This document shows, piece after piece, positions 11,423 through 22,600 of a DNA stretch of 64,000 nt. The translations under genes were made by a program, and so were the position numbers. The DNA lies in the NCBI GenBank assembly GCA_018398815.1, contig JAFLJL010014253.1, positions 1 to 64,000 on the forward strand. Direction: 5' to 3'. The notes below the pieces were generated by a model. The model made no database searches. It worked only from the letters and a program-made list of their open reading frames with translations, and was not told the DNA's origin. Source of the DNA: Conus ventricosus. Taxonomy: Eukaryota; Mollusca; Gastropoda; Neogastropoda; Conidae. Each line of letters starts with the position of its first letter. Position 1 is the first letter of the stretch.

Positions 11423-11638
11423 TCAATTCAAAATGGCCAACAACACTTTTACTGGTGGGTTAGTTTGAAGAGACTCTGGGATTTTAGAGATGGCGTGTGT
11501 TACACTTTCATGAACATTTGTGGGGCTAATAATGCCCATGTCTACTTCGCTAAACATATTGCTTAATTGTTCATTGCTGTCAAATATTTCTTCCATCGTA
11601 TATAGTTTTCCATCCTCGAATTTACTTGTGAGGCTCAT
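11423..11638 (-). CDS. Small acidic protein with ISKIP module
   Basis: Seventy-one residues from ATG 11638, directly upstream of PolB. Acidic, no membrane segment. Residues 44-55 read ESVTHAISKIPE, followed by PPVKVLLAIL; nearly the same block (ESVKQAISKIPD, then PPT) occurs in the gene at 12029-12359, so the two share a module. The open frame ends close to the region that leads into PolB, and the original protein may have been longer or run into PolB. A homologous start region occurs at about 62074 in the second element copy. Function unknown. Confidence 0.55.
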   Translation of the reverse strand: MSLTSKFEDGKLYTMEEIFDSNEQLSNMFSEVDMGIISPTNVHESVTHAISKIPESLQTNPPVKVLLAILN

Positions 11639-11770
11639 TTTTTTAACTCAAATATTTACGTAGATTAAAAAAATAAATGTACATAAAGTAAGTAAAACGC
11701 GCTTTTATTCTTCACCCAAGCGTTGCAATACGTCAGAACAGCCTAGCCTTACAAGAACGCTTGCCAATAG

Positions 11771-11993
11771 TTAAGCTTTTTCTGAATCACTACAGTCAAT
11801 TTTTAACTCTTTGATTGCTTCGTCAAATAATTCACTATGATTTTTTATAAAATTGTTTACATCATTCTCAAAACCAGATTCACTAAAATCAATGTTTTAA
11901 CACTTTCATTGTTTCGTCAAATAGTTCATTACAATTTTCTATTAAAGTCATTAGATTACTCTTTAAATCATATTCGCTAAGTTCGACCGCCAT
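11771..11993 (-). CDS. Small acidic protein with internal repeat, frameshifted
   Basis: Too broken for simple ORF calling. Starts at ATG 11993 and ends at the TAA at 11771-11773, with a one-base shift near 11895. Two copies of a short motif lie either side of the shift: NELFDETMKVLK and SELFDEAIKELK, so it is built from an internal duplication of about 36 residues. The same DNA is recognisable at about 61725-61950 in the second copy (for example GACGAAACAATGAAAGT in both), which supports a real gene. Acidic, no membrane segment, function unknown. Confidence 0.5.
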
Positions 11994-12028
11994 TTTTTAC
12001 GTAATAAAAAATAATTGTAAATGTAAAT

Positions 12029-12359
12029 TCAGCTATTATTCATAGTCTTTTCTAATCGTAAAACCTGATCTTCATTAAAGCGAATAGCTACTCCTTCAGA
12101 GTCAGTAGAAACAGTCAGATTAACATCTTCAGGAGCCATATTATCAACTAAAATGGCAAACAACTTTTTAACCGGTTGGGGGCCAAGAATCTGGTATTTT
12201 ACTGATGGCCTGCTTTACGCTTTCTCGCATATTTATGCGCTCAAAAAGATCAGTAATTAATTCTTCAAACCTGCTCTCTAACTCTTCTCTATCAGCCTCC
12301 CACTCCCAATCCAACTCGTAAAGTATATTAATAAGCTCTTTTGCTACTTCAGGCTTCAT
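12029..12359 (-). CDS. Small acidic protein, first gene of the element, frameshifted
   Basis: Starts at ATG 12359 (MKPEVAKELINILYELDWEW). A very acidic helical region at residues 14-37 is followed by the ISKIP module shared with 11423-11638 (ESVKQAISKIPDSW). The frame is lost at 12168-12170; the next frame continues with a tail containing SEGVAIRFNEDQVLRLEKTM and stops at 12029-12031. The second copy has the matching start at 61409 and a tail reading KGIAIRLMKSGFLRLKKTM near 61650-61705. An open frame that extends upstream to 12452 is probably not coding. Function unknown; the position suggests an early or regulatory gene. Confidence 0.55.
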
Positions 12360-12425
12360 TTTTAAACTCAAATAAAAATGATAATTAAAAAATAAGTAAG
12401 CCACGGCATGGGCCTGTAACACACC

Positions 12426-12550
12426 CTGCAATGCGCTCCGCCAAACGATCAATAAAGGCAGCTAAGGTCTATTTTGAGCCTAGGTTTTTCCGCTCTCTCC
12501 CTCTGGCAGCAGTTGTCGAGTATTGGATTGGTTGGCAGGGCGCATTGCAG
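12426..12550. mobile_element. Inverted-repeat element (MITE-like) at the end of element 1
   Basis: CTGCAATGCG at 12426-12435 pairs with CGCATTGCAG at 12541-12550. Imperfect pairing continues inward for about 30 bases (GCCAA...ATC...AATA in both arms). Total length about 125 bp. It begins about 65 bases upstream of the first gene of the PolB element, so it could be a separate miniature element or part of the element's end. No target duplication recognised. Confidence 0.6.
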
Positions 12551-12619
12551 ATGTCAAGATTGGTCCTACCAGTTCCACTTGACATTCCCTGACACCTCCA
12601 TCCACTTTAGCACGCTTGA

Positions 12620-12692
12620 CACCTTCAACCCCAAGTCGCCCCAAGTCACCCCAAAAGTCACCCCAAATCACCTCAAAATCACCCCAAGTTCT
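12620..12692 (+). repeat. Short tandem CACCCCAA-type repeat
   Basis: Six or so units of about 10 bp near CACCCCAAGT/CACCCCAAAA. Non-coding. Confidence 0.8.
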
Positions 12693-12787
12693 TAACTTAA
12701 GAGAATGTAAATATGCGCGTTCTGATTTATTAATAGTGCTGGAAGTAGAAGAGCGTACTGTAAACCCTTAATTTTTATGTCATGGAG

Positions 12788-13023
12788 AGAGAATGTTAAT
12801 ATGCGGTGTTCACGATCACCAAATTCTTATCTTGCACGTAAGCCCCCATTTTAAAGTAACGATTATGTCGATTTTTGGAGGTTTTTGCGTGTTAATTTTA
12901 ATTGTAAAACAGGTGTTAATTTTAGCTAAAAGTAGCATGAGAAGGACGTAATTTGTTTGTGAAAAGGGGGGTTTTCGTGCAAAATAAGATGGGTGAGCGT
13001 GAACCTGCATATTAACATTCTCT
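12788..13023. mobile_element. MITE with about 55-bp terminal inverted repeats
   Basis: The left end AGAGAATGTTAATATGC (12788) and the right end, its reverse complement ending at 13023, match perfectly over 17 bases. Similarity continues inward to about 55-60 bp (GTTCACG, CACC, CTTAT, TTGCACG, CCCCC in order). A third copy of the terminal sequence, with one change, is at 12700-12716, so a partial or nested second element lies just upstream. There is no room for a transposase. Confidence 0.8.
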
Positions 13024-13252
13024 GCTGTTGCTGCCTATTGCATTTTTTCACTTCACATGATGAAATCAAGAACGAGAAAATGTCACTGGTGTTCACTGTC
13101 AGCTCTGTAGACGACGGTCACCCCAGGTAAAACTGGATCAGTCCATGGACAGCCTGCAGCCGCCATAGAGCACGTGCTTGGGTCTCTGCATGCTTCGTGT
13201 TGCCCATGCGTCTTCCTTTCCGAAGGCAGACCAACTTAACACATTCCTCCGA
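13024..13252. other. Intergenic, nothing recognised
   Basis: Ordinary mixed-composition sequence without repeat structure or a credible frame. Confidence 0.5.
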
Positions 13253-13888
13253 TCACATGTGTCTTTCTTCCAGCTTGTCAAACCAGAATAAGCAATCGTC
13301 TTCCAAACACGGATCGCAGGAATATTCTAGAACGACGTCGTCTGATTCACACAGCAGCACACACACATCATCCATTTGATGGAACACGACCTTCCGAAAT
13401 GCTGGATTTCTGTGCGGATCTCGGAATCGTCTCGGCACCTGTCGCTCTGTTAGAGTAACGACATAACCCTTAACCATTCCGTGTCAAAACCCAGCGACAA
13501 TTTTGTCTATAGCTTGTTCCAGACTTGTGTCGATGTCCGATGGGTTGATTTCTGGGCCCCTGCTGTTACAATCCGACAGATTGGAATGCAAACACCGAAG
13601 CGTATCCTGAATATGCGACGTGTCATCATCATCTCGAATCGCTTGATGTGTTCCTCCTGTGCTGTGTTCTGTGTTCATCCAATTCGGTGTCAGGCACGGC
13701 CAGTTCATTCGCGACACAAGTGGTACTGAGACCAACACCAACCTGTTCATGTCGTCTGTTCTGCTGCTTCGATCTCTCTTGATCCCGTCGCACCTGGCGG
13801 GGGGGAAGGGGGGGGGGGGGGGCGGGGGGGGGGGTTTCTTCCTGTAGTAATGAACTTGCGTTCTCTGGTTCAGCACAGGATCTGCCAT
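13253..13888 (-). CDS. Unknown ORF pair, one frame split by a stop
   Basis: ATG at 13888 opens a frame to a stop at 13484-13486. Two codons later, in the same frame, ATG 13477 opens a second stretch to a stop at 13253. Read as one unit it would be about 210 residues. The N-terminal part has a proline run (from the poly-G tract at about 13798-13834, so the length there is unsafe) and a hydrophilic Asp/Ser-rich centre. The C-terminal part is acidic with a Cys/Asp-rich block (EYSCDPCLEDDCLFWFDKL). No family recognised and no introns seen. The composition is more protein-like than neighbouring frames, but this may still be chance or a decayed exon. Confidence 0.35.
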
Positions 13889-14212
13889 TGTTGTTGACAC
13901 TGGCGACCAGCTTCAGTCGCAGAGCACCACTGTGTTGCTGCCTTCTCCAGTAATTTTCCAGCTTGAAACACAGTTTTCAGTCAGCAGGGTGGTTAGGGCT
14001 GACTCCGCAATCGTTGGAAGTTCAGTAACTGGCATTGTCACGGGAAAATAGAAAACAATTGCCGCAGCTGAAATTAATAGCGCCCTGTCGTTTCGTTTAA
14101 ACTCTCGGACCCCCTTTGATGTTTAAAAGAGGGAGAGAGAGATGGTGGCAAAGATGCAAAGGGGTACAAGATTGTAATAATGGCAAATTCTTTTTAATTA
14201 ATTTTTTGTTTT

Positions 14213-14213
14213 G

Positions 14214-14244
<31 letters not shown>

Positions 14245-14470
14245 GGGTGTGTGGGTGTGTGTGTGGTGGTGTTGCGTATGTGTGCGTGTAAGCGTGTTTG
14301 TGAGAGTGAATGCATGTGTGTACGAGTGCTCAATAGTGGGGGGTGGTGCGTGCGGGCGGGGCGTGGGTGTGTGTTGTGTGTGGTGTGTGGTGTGTGGTGT
14401 GGGTGTGTGTGGGTGTGTGTGGTGTGGGGGGTGTGTGGGGTGTGTGGGGGGGGGCGTGTGTATGCTGGGG
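14213..14470 (+). repeat. TG microsatellite, interrupted
   Basis: Pure (TG)n at the start decays into GTGTGGTG and GGGTGTG variants. The frames read through it (VCVCV / THTHT) are artefacts. Confidence 0.95.
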
Positions 14471-15890
14471 TGTGAGTGTCATGTAAAGGAGAGAACGTGT
14501 TATTGGAATGGAAAAGTTTCATGTCAAGAAAAGAGTGTTAAGAGATTTGGGTTAATTTTTGCGATTGTGGAATGGAAACCTACGGTTTTGGATGCTTTTT
14601 GTATTCATGAGTGCAACGCCAGTGTGTGGAAGAGAAGGACGCGATGGATGTGAATGTGTTCACCCAATGTGAGAAGGGTGAAGTTATGGTTACTTCTGGG
14701 GAGCTCTGGACACAGACATAAAGGGATGTCTAATTGAACCCTCGTTGGTTTTAACATAGTCAGGACTAGGACTATGCAACCCTGGGTTGGGTGTGCTATA
14801 TGATTGGACTGGCTTGTCCGATGCAACCCTAGTTTGGGTGTGCTTAACCCTTGGGGGGTGTAATATGCCGGCGTGGCAAGTTTCACTCAAGTATAGTGTG
14901 TAGATGTAGACTGGAATCGACTAGGTAGCTTGTCGCTATTCCCTAGAAGGTGAGTACCAGTTGGGGCTGTAAACTGTTTAAAGCTATTACAGTAAAGGTG
15001 TAATTGTAATGATAACACAAGTTTGATAATTATAAAGATTTGATGATATTGCGCTTTTTTGGGAAAAAGAGAAAGATGAACGATGAACGCGAAAAGAAAA
15101 GAAGAATTGAAAAATAGCAAATAAAATATTGTTGTATAAAAGATTTCTTTCTGTACCCAACTGTAGGTATAATAGGTTGGAGGAACAAGACTCAGTGAGT
15201 ATTCTATATTGATTTTGAAGTAAAATTTTGAAAGGAGTTAAAAAGGAGCTATGAATAATAAGAGAAAGAGAAATAAAAAATAAAATTCATTTTAGGGGTT
15301 TAACCCTGGACCAGGTTTCGTACAGAATCCCTCAGCGTCCATGGTGGTCCCAGACTTGAGGTGTACCAGCCTAGTAGAGTCCGGGCTGTGTAGTCCAGAG
15401 GTGGTACAGCCAAGTGCAACGAAAGTTCCTCGACAAGTCAAGAAGATGACTTGTCTTTACTGCCATTATTAATATAGAAAGAATGGATATTTAAAACATG
15501 TGTGGAGTGTGTTTGGTTTTTGATAAAACTTTGAATATTGTATTAGGGTTTGTATTGGGGAATTACTTGTAAGGAGAAGACATAATTGTTGGAAAAAGCA
15601 TGGACTGAAAAGAAGAATTAAGACCCTTTCTTTATTGAGTAAAGGGAGCATTTTATAGAAAGCTTAATTCAATTGTGATAATGCTCCTTGGGTGAATGGA
15701 GTGATTGCGTGTTGCGTAAAGAAGTAAGCATACTGTTTTGTGAACAAGTGTGTAAAGTGCACAAACATGGTGTGTGACAGTGAGTGTGTAAGTTTGAGTG
15801 TATGTGAGGGTAAAGAGTGGTTTCGCATTGAGATGTGTGTATTTGTGTAATTTATGTAAGTGCGTGTGTTTTTTGCATGTGTTTTGGGGG
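14471..15890. other. Unique AT-rich stretch with short inverted repeats
   Basis: No credible gene. It holds several short dyads, the clearest being GACAAGTCA and TGACTTGTC at 15432-15455 around a 6-base loop, and CAACCCTGGGTTG near 14778. TTTAACCCTGGACCAGG near 15300 resembles leader-type sequence but is not assigned to any element. Confidence 0.45.
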
Positions 15891-16153
15891 TGTGCGCGCG
15901 CACGCGCGCGCGTATGTGTGTGTATGTGCGTGAGAACGCGCGCGCGCGTGGGATGTGTGTACGTGTATGTGTGCGCGCGTATTTTTGTGTGTTAATTATC
16001 TTGTTTGCTTTGAATGAAAAACGTTGATATTCTGTTCATAATGTTTTCTTAAACGTCAGTAAAAACCTTGAGTTAATCGACAATAAATTTGTTTCGTCAG
16101 TCTGTGGGGTGTGTGTGTGGTGTGTGCGCGCGCGCAAAGTGGTGTGGGTGGGG

Positions 16154-16185
<32 letters not shown>

Positions 16186-16233
16186 TGTGTGATGTGTTTG
16201 AGGGGGAGGAGTAGTTGTTCTATTTTTATGGGG

Positions 16234-16264
<31 letters not shown>

Positions 16265-16375
16265 TGGTGTGTGTGTGTGTGCGCGAGTGTGCGCGTGCAC
16301 TTATATGCTGTATTTTATGGGGGTGTTCTTGTTCCTAATCTCTTCTCGACATTCACGCACACAGCCACAAACACA

Positions 16376-16423
<48 letters not shown>

Positions 16424-16465
16424 CGCGCACACATGCCTGTGCGCGCGCTCACACACAAAACACAC

Positions 16466-16515
<50 letters not shown>

Positions 16516-16596
16516 ACAAAGCGCCCAAGCACACACAGGGCCCATGCCCACACATCATACACACACGTGTACATCCACTACACACACACAACACAC

Positions 16597-16631
<35 letters not shown>

Positions 16632-16637
16632 TCACCA

Positions 16638-16702
<65 letters not shown>
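15891..16702. repeat. GC/GT and CA microsatellite cluster
   Basis: Mixed (GC)n/(GT)n at 15891-15990; (TG)n at about 16100-16185 and 16233-16300; long (CA)n at about 16372-16702 with short interruptions. The opposite polarity of the TG and CA blocks makes a large potential foldback. Confidence 0.95.
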
Positions 16703-16708
<6 letters not shown>

Positions 16709-18115
16709 GTAGGGAGGCAATCCCAAAGGTCTGACTAGCGCGTTGGGCTAATAAGTAGTTCAGACATCCGGTAAGTCGTAACCACGAGACCCTCTTCTTG
16801 AATTGTCTCATCTTTGTTGTTAATTCATTTATCTATCAGCTTCAAATCATGCGTAGTGTGGTCTCAAAACTTAGCGGATGTGGTGTAGAGTATATGGACT
16901 AGTCCGCACGCAGTGACGCCTCCTTGATGAAACTGAAACTGGTTATATCCCAGCCGACCACAAAGGGCCATATCAAGGCTGTCACTGTGTTGAAGTTAAC
17001 TCACAAATCATTCATTCACACAACTCTTTAAAATGCATCTTCGAAAACCCCACGCGAAATTTTGTTAAAAATCTTTCCACTGTAAAATGTCAGATAAGAT
17101 TTTCAAAAAGTTAATCTCTTTCAAAAATTCAAAGATCGCGTCAGATGGAACATCTCTGAACAAGGTTTTCATGGAATCTGCTGTAAAATGTTTGTGTCTC
17201 ACATCACGGAAGTCCCAACGCTGAAAAGAATATTTTCTTTGTGAGTGGTAATTGTACAAAACCCTGATGAAAATACGTGAATATTCCAGTTTCAACAAAA
17301 GAAAAACCAGGGTTTTTTGTGTTTTTTGTTTTTGTTTTTGGTCTGTATAGTATTAGTTATCTTCGGTTCTGTACATTCTCAATTGCTACAGTGTGACTGC
17401 TGTTTGATCACAGATACTGAATTTGTTTCAGCTCTTCTTTCTCAAATCTTACTGGACACAGTCTGGGTATAAACATCGGACGCAGTTACAATTGCCAAAT
17501 TCATTGTCCAGGCAGAACAAAGACTTTCTCAAAGGAGAAATTGTTCCGCTGCCGTCTTTCAAAAAAATGGAATGTGAGGTTTCTTTCTGTACCAAACTAT
17601 TAAAAATGAAATCATTTTTTTGTTAGATAGAAAAGGGGTTAGTTACCACCACTGACTCGGACAGATTACAGGACAAAACTCAATGCAATTTGACAGTGCA
17701 GTGCCACAGCCATTCTGCGCCGAAAATGAGAAGATAAGTGGTTGCTCGTTCTTCGTTTTCACTGTCCTAAATGTTATTTGTATTTGTCAGAAGAAGACCC
17801 AAGAGGTCGAAATGCACTGTGTTTTGACCTGCCATCTGCTTGTCTGCATCTGTGGCGGTAACTGCCCCCTTTCCGTTCTAAATTTGGCTTCATTTTCCGC
17901 CCTCTGTCACTTCCTTTTGAACCTCAAATCATTTTTTGACCCTGAAATCCTTGGCACTCTATCACCTGTTTAACAGTACATCATTTGTGTATTTTGGTGT
18001 TGGAACATCGAACACATTTTATCTTAATTATCCACAATTATTATGTAAGATATAATACCAAGAAAGATACACATACAAGCGTAGAGATACGCACAGACAT
18101 ACATAGGCGTGAGCG

Positions 18116-18118
<3 letters not shown>
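16703..18118. other. Unique stretch, mostly non-coding
   Basis: Apart from the possible fragment at 17065-17298, no credible frame is seen. The small plus-strand frames at 17423-17973 are Cys/Phe/Leu-rich and look like chance. Confidence 0.45.
17065..17298 (-). pseudogene. Possible C-terminal fragment of a non-LTR reverse transcriptase ORF
   Basis: About 77 residues. The end, MKTLFRDVPSDAIFEFLKEI, resembles the short helical tail (pattern M-x-x-L-F-x-x-V...I-x-x-F-L-K-x-[IV]) that I associate with the C-termini of some molluscan non-LTR retrotransposon proteins. No reverse transcriptase motif is present nearby, so this is a weak, memory-based suggestion. Confidence 0.25.
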
Positions 18119-18470
<352 letters not shown>

Positions 18471-18639
18471 CTGGTCATGTATGAATGCGTATACATTCAA
18501 CTGAGAGCGATTTATGATTTATGAGAGTCGTACACAGCGAACAGCAAGGAAGGGGCAGAATGCAATGAGGTATGTGACAGGGAGCTGCACGCAAACCTTG
18601 ATTTATTGCGAGCAGGTGCAATTTGTGATTTATAAAGAA

Positions 18640-21500
18640 TGCAAGAGAGAGAGAAAAAAAAAAAGAGAGAGAAGAGAGGGAAGGGAGGGAAGAAGAGGAA
18701 AAGAAAGCCCAAAGGGGAAAAATCAAAAGTTTTTTTTGGGGTCTCCCAAAAAGGGGTTTAAATAAAACTTCATATGGCATTCATCGAAATAACTAGTTTT
18801 TGGGGGGGGGTACATAAAAAAAAAATTTTAAATTTTACAAATTTTCCAAAGGAATTATTTGGATTGATTTTTAAATTTTTCAGGAAGAACTTTAAGTTTT
18901 TTTTTCAAAAAATTTTAAAAGGAACTTTTTTATTTTTAAAAAAGGGCCATCCCTTTTTTTGGTACATTGTTTAATTTAAAAATTTTAAGGGGGGGGGGGG
19001 GCTTCCCCCCAATTTTCAACCCATTTGAAAAAATTTTTGTTTTACAAAAAATACATTTTGCAAGAAAGTATTTTAAATTAAAAAAATTTGAAAATCTTTT
19101 TTAATCAGGTTTCCTACTAAAGAAAAAATAACTTTTTTTTAAATTTAAATAAAAATTTTAAACCTTGTTTTCCCAAAATAAACCTATTGATTTTTTGATT
19201 TTAAAACCAAACAAATTTTCATGGAAAAAATAAACCTTTTAAAAAATTGTTTGATCAAAGTTAACCCCAAAAATCTAACCAAAATTAGCATCATTTTGAT
19301 TTAAAAACAAGGGTTTAGAAAAAAATTCATGTTTTAGGCTAAAACCCATAAAACGTTTAAAGGCCCGCTAATTTTTTCCCCATGTGTTTTAAGTAGTAAA
19401 AAAATTTTGAAAGAAACCAGGGTATTTAAAAACTTTTAAAATTTGGGTTTTTTTCCAAAAGCCCATTTCAAAAACGTACCCCTTTTTTTCCCAACCCCTA
19501 CTTTGAATGTGAAAAAAGTTTTTAGGGTTTCCGTTTTTAATAAAAACTTAATTTTTTTTCCCAAAAGACCATTTTCAGAGAAACAAAAACCCCTTTTTAA
19601 AGACCCAATTTTTGGATTTACAAGTGCCAAAAATCCGGGGGTCCGTTTTTAAATTAAAATTAAAGATAAAGAATGAACAAGAAAAACCCGCTTTATCAAC
19701 AAAAAAATTTGGGCAACTCTCAACGCCTCCTTACCAACCAAAACCTTTGTAAACTTTTTAAAAAAAAGAAAAAGAAACCCCCCCCTTGCAAGCCTCTTAA
19801 AAAGCCTGTTGCCCTCTTCCCGACGAATTTTGGAAAATTAACAAAAGCAAAAAAATTTTTCCCCTTAAAAACCTTATTAAAAAATGTTTTTTGACCCAAC
19901 GAACCCTTGGAAAAAAAAAAGAAAAAAAAAAGGAATAAGAAAAGGAATATGGTTCGAATGTGCTATGATTTTCCCTGAATCCTGTTTGTTCTTCCCAAAT
20001 TATATCATTACCTCAAACCATTTTATAATTCTTTTTTATTTAAAAAAAAAACAAGAGTTTCTAAAAATAGTTAACAGGATTCCCTATTATTGTCAGTGTT
20101 ACCATATCCCCCTTTTTATGCAAGGGCTGTAGATGACAAACACCATTCACAGGAAAGAGACTTATCAAAAAAAAAATGAAAAATTTAACAAAAAATGGAA
20201 ATTATTTTTTTCTCAATTTTCAAAAAAAATTCCCCTTTTAACCTCACCCCGCTGCCTTGTTACTTTTTTGGAAGCTTTGATCGCGACCCTTGCCCTTTCT
20301 GGGATTTTCTTTTTGCTCATCACTTTTCGTCAATGGGTACATGACACATCAAATCCATTGTCATCGAAAAAAACAGTGACAGGATCTTTAAAAACCCTTT
20401 TGAAGGGCTGTTCCACCTGACTATTGAGTTTGCCTTAGACCTTGATCAAAACAGATCTGTAGTATCCCAAAATTTTTTTTGGGCCCCTTTTATTGTTTTG
20501 CAGATTAGCAATGATTTGTTCTTTGTGTGCTTTTTTTTGGTTTTAGAGTTCCTTGTATTCTTTTCTATTTGTGAATACTTGTCCGTCGTTAAGATCTTTT
20601 TTGGTTTGCGTGCAATACTTTTTATCTCTTTATCACACGGCATTACAATCTTCCTTAAATCTTGTCTAAGCGTTTTCCTTTGTCGTCGCCCTTCCTGACG
20701 AACCAGCTTCGTTTTTAGCCCTTATTACTATTTACTTCCCACACTCACCCCAAAATTTAAAACACATTAAATTTATTGACGCTCCATTAATGTCAACACA
20801 ATCAATGTGCTGCATATCAAAATAATTTTTAACTGATTTATTTCATTTTTTTTAAAAACCTTCTGTTTCTCTTCACCCGATTGATTTTTTTAATGAAAAG
20901 GACTTTGATTATTTTACTGGAAGCAACAACAAGAAGTTTTCTGTAGGGGCCCAAGGAAATGTTTTGATTCAGACGGGAAAAAAATTTTTTTTTTTTTTTT
21001 TGCTTTTTGGCAGTAAACTAGGGGGAAAAAATAAAAAGTCACAACACTGAACATGTTTGGGGGTAGTATTTTAAAAACCCCCCGAAAGGGGAAGATTCCA
21101 TACCTTTCAGTAGATTAATTGAAATTTTGGCACACGTTTTAAGGTTTCCCAAAATTTTTAAAAACTTGGTCATTGGAGTATCTTTGGGTTTCTTATCAAA
21201 TTGATAGCCGTGATCATTCTTTTGGGGATTTTCACGACCGGGTCAACAATGCTTTGTTCGGGGAACCAGTTCAGAAAAAAAAACACCACAAAGAAATTTG
21301 GATACCCAAACTCTAATTAATTCTAGGAAAGTCCTCAATAGCAGAGTAAATTTAACTGCCCGTTTCTTCATAAAAGGTAGTTTTCTGGGGTTTTAACACC
21401 CCCCCCTAGTAAAACAAATGGTTAGGGGTTGAAGAAGCTCTTGTAGTTTTAACAAAATTTACATTGCTATTTTACGAATTTGTTCTACTTTCAACCTGTT
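18640..21500. other. Low-quality AT-rich stretch with inflated homopolymers
   Basis: Runs of 3-10 identical bases dominate (AAAAA, TTTTT, CCCC, GGGG), unlike the sequence before 18640, although some parts (20080-20700) look less distorted. No frame above 100 residues and no recognisable domain. A basic Lys-rich minus-strand frame at 20446-20643 is unassigned. I interpret the stretch as unpolished long-read consensus over decayed repeats. Confidence 0.5.
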
Positions 21501-21536
21501 TTTTAGAAAAAAACTTATAACTCCCCCAAAAAGGGC

Positions 21537-22600
21537 GACCATGGATACTGTCCGACACTTTGACCCCAAAAGGGGAAAGGCGCCAGGGTACTGTCGACAC
21601 TTTGAACCAGGGAAAGGCGACCATGTACTGCCGACACTTTGACACCGGGGGAAAAGGGGAAAATGGATACTGTCCAACCCTTTGACACCGGGGGAAAGGC
21701 GACCATGGAACGTCCAACACTTTGACACCGGGGGAAAGGCGACCTGGATACTTCCACACTTTGCCCGGGGGAAAGGGACCAGGATACTGTCCGACACTTT
21801 GAACCGGGGAAAAGGCGCCCAGGAACGGGCCAAACTTTGACACCAGGGGAAAGGCACCAGGATACTGTCCGAACTTTGACCCCCGGGGGAAAGGCGCCCA
21901 TGGATACTGTCCAACATTTTTGACACCAGGGAAAGGCGACCGGGTACTGTCCGAAACTTGACACCAGGGGAAAGGCACCTGGATACCCCCGACATTTTGA
22001 CACCAGGGAAAGGGCGACCAGGGTACTGTCCACACTTTGACACCAGGGGAAAGGCGCCCATGGAAACGCCGACATTTAACCAGGGGAAAGGCGACCGGGA
22101 TACTGTCCAAACTTTGACACCAGGGAAAGGCAACCAGGATACTGTCCGACCCTTTGAACCCCGGGGGAAAAGGGCCATGGTATTTTCCCCAAACCTTTGC
22201 CCAAGGGGAAAGGCGACCAGGTACTGTCCACACTTGACACGGGGGAAAGGCGACCATGGTTTGTCCAACACTTTAAACCCCGGGGGAAAGGCGACCATGG
22301 ATAGCCCACCTTGACCCAGGGAAAGGCACCAGGATACGTCCAACACTTTGACACCGGGGGAAAGCACCAGGGGATACTGCCCCAAACACTTTGACACCAG
22401 GGAAAGGGCGACCGGTACTGTCCGAATTTTGACCCGGGGGAAAGGCAACCATGGATACGTCCGCCCACTTTTGACCCGGGGGAAAGCAAACCAGGATCTG
22501 TCCGACCTTTGCACGGGGGAAAGGGGACCAGGATATGTCCGACCTTTGAACCGGGAAAGGGCGACCAGGATATGTCCGACATTTTGACACCAGGGATAAA
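21537..22600 (-). repeat. 42-bp tandem array
   Basis: About 24 units of about 42 bp built around GGGGAAAGGCGACCATGGAT, ACTGTCC and GACACTTTGACACC. Because 42 is a multiple of three, overlapping minus-strand frames up to 399 residues stay open (PGRLSPGVKVW-type repeats). They shift frame between units and are not genes. This family is distinct from the 22-bp satellite. Confidence 0.9.

Larger units (their letters stand above)
6109..12365 (-). mobile_element. PolB-encoding DNA element, copy 1 (Polinton/adintovirus-like)
   Basis: This roughly 6.3-kb block starts where the satellite ends and carries a dense set of ORFs unlike the surroundings: three small genes on the minus strand, two on the plus strand, then PolB and three small genes on the minus strand. 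The limits are set by gene content and by homology to a second copy at about 61370-64000, not by terminal repeats, which I did not find. The polymerase is of the protein-primed type B group known from Polintons/Mavericks and adintoviruses. I see no rve integrase, FtsK-like ATPase, protease or capsid gene. It could be a reduced Polinton, an integrated small DNA virus or a separate PolB-only element class. Many small frame breaks; some may be sequencing errors. Confidence 0.75.

Noticed and set aside
16215..16738. His/Thr and Cys/Val repeat proteins
   Set aside because: Translations of CA/TG microsatellite; the same applies at 14213-14653, 18041-18504, 33228-33559 and 54171-54819.
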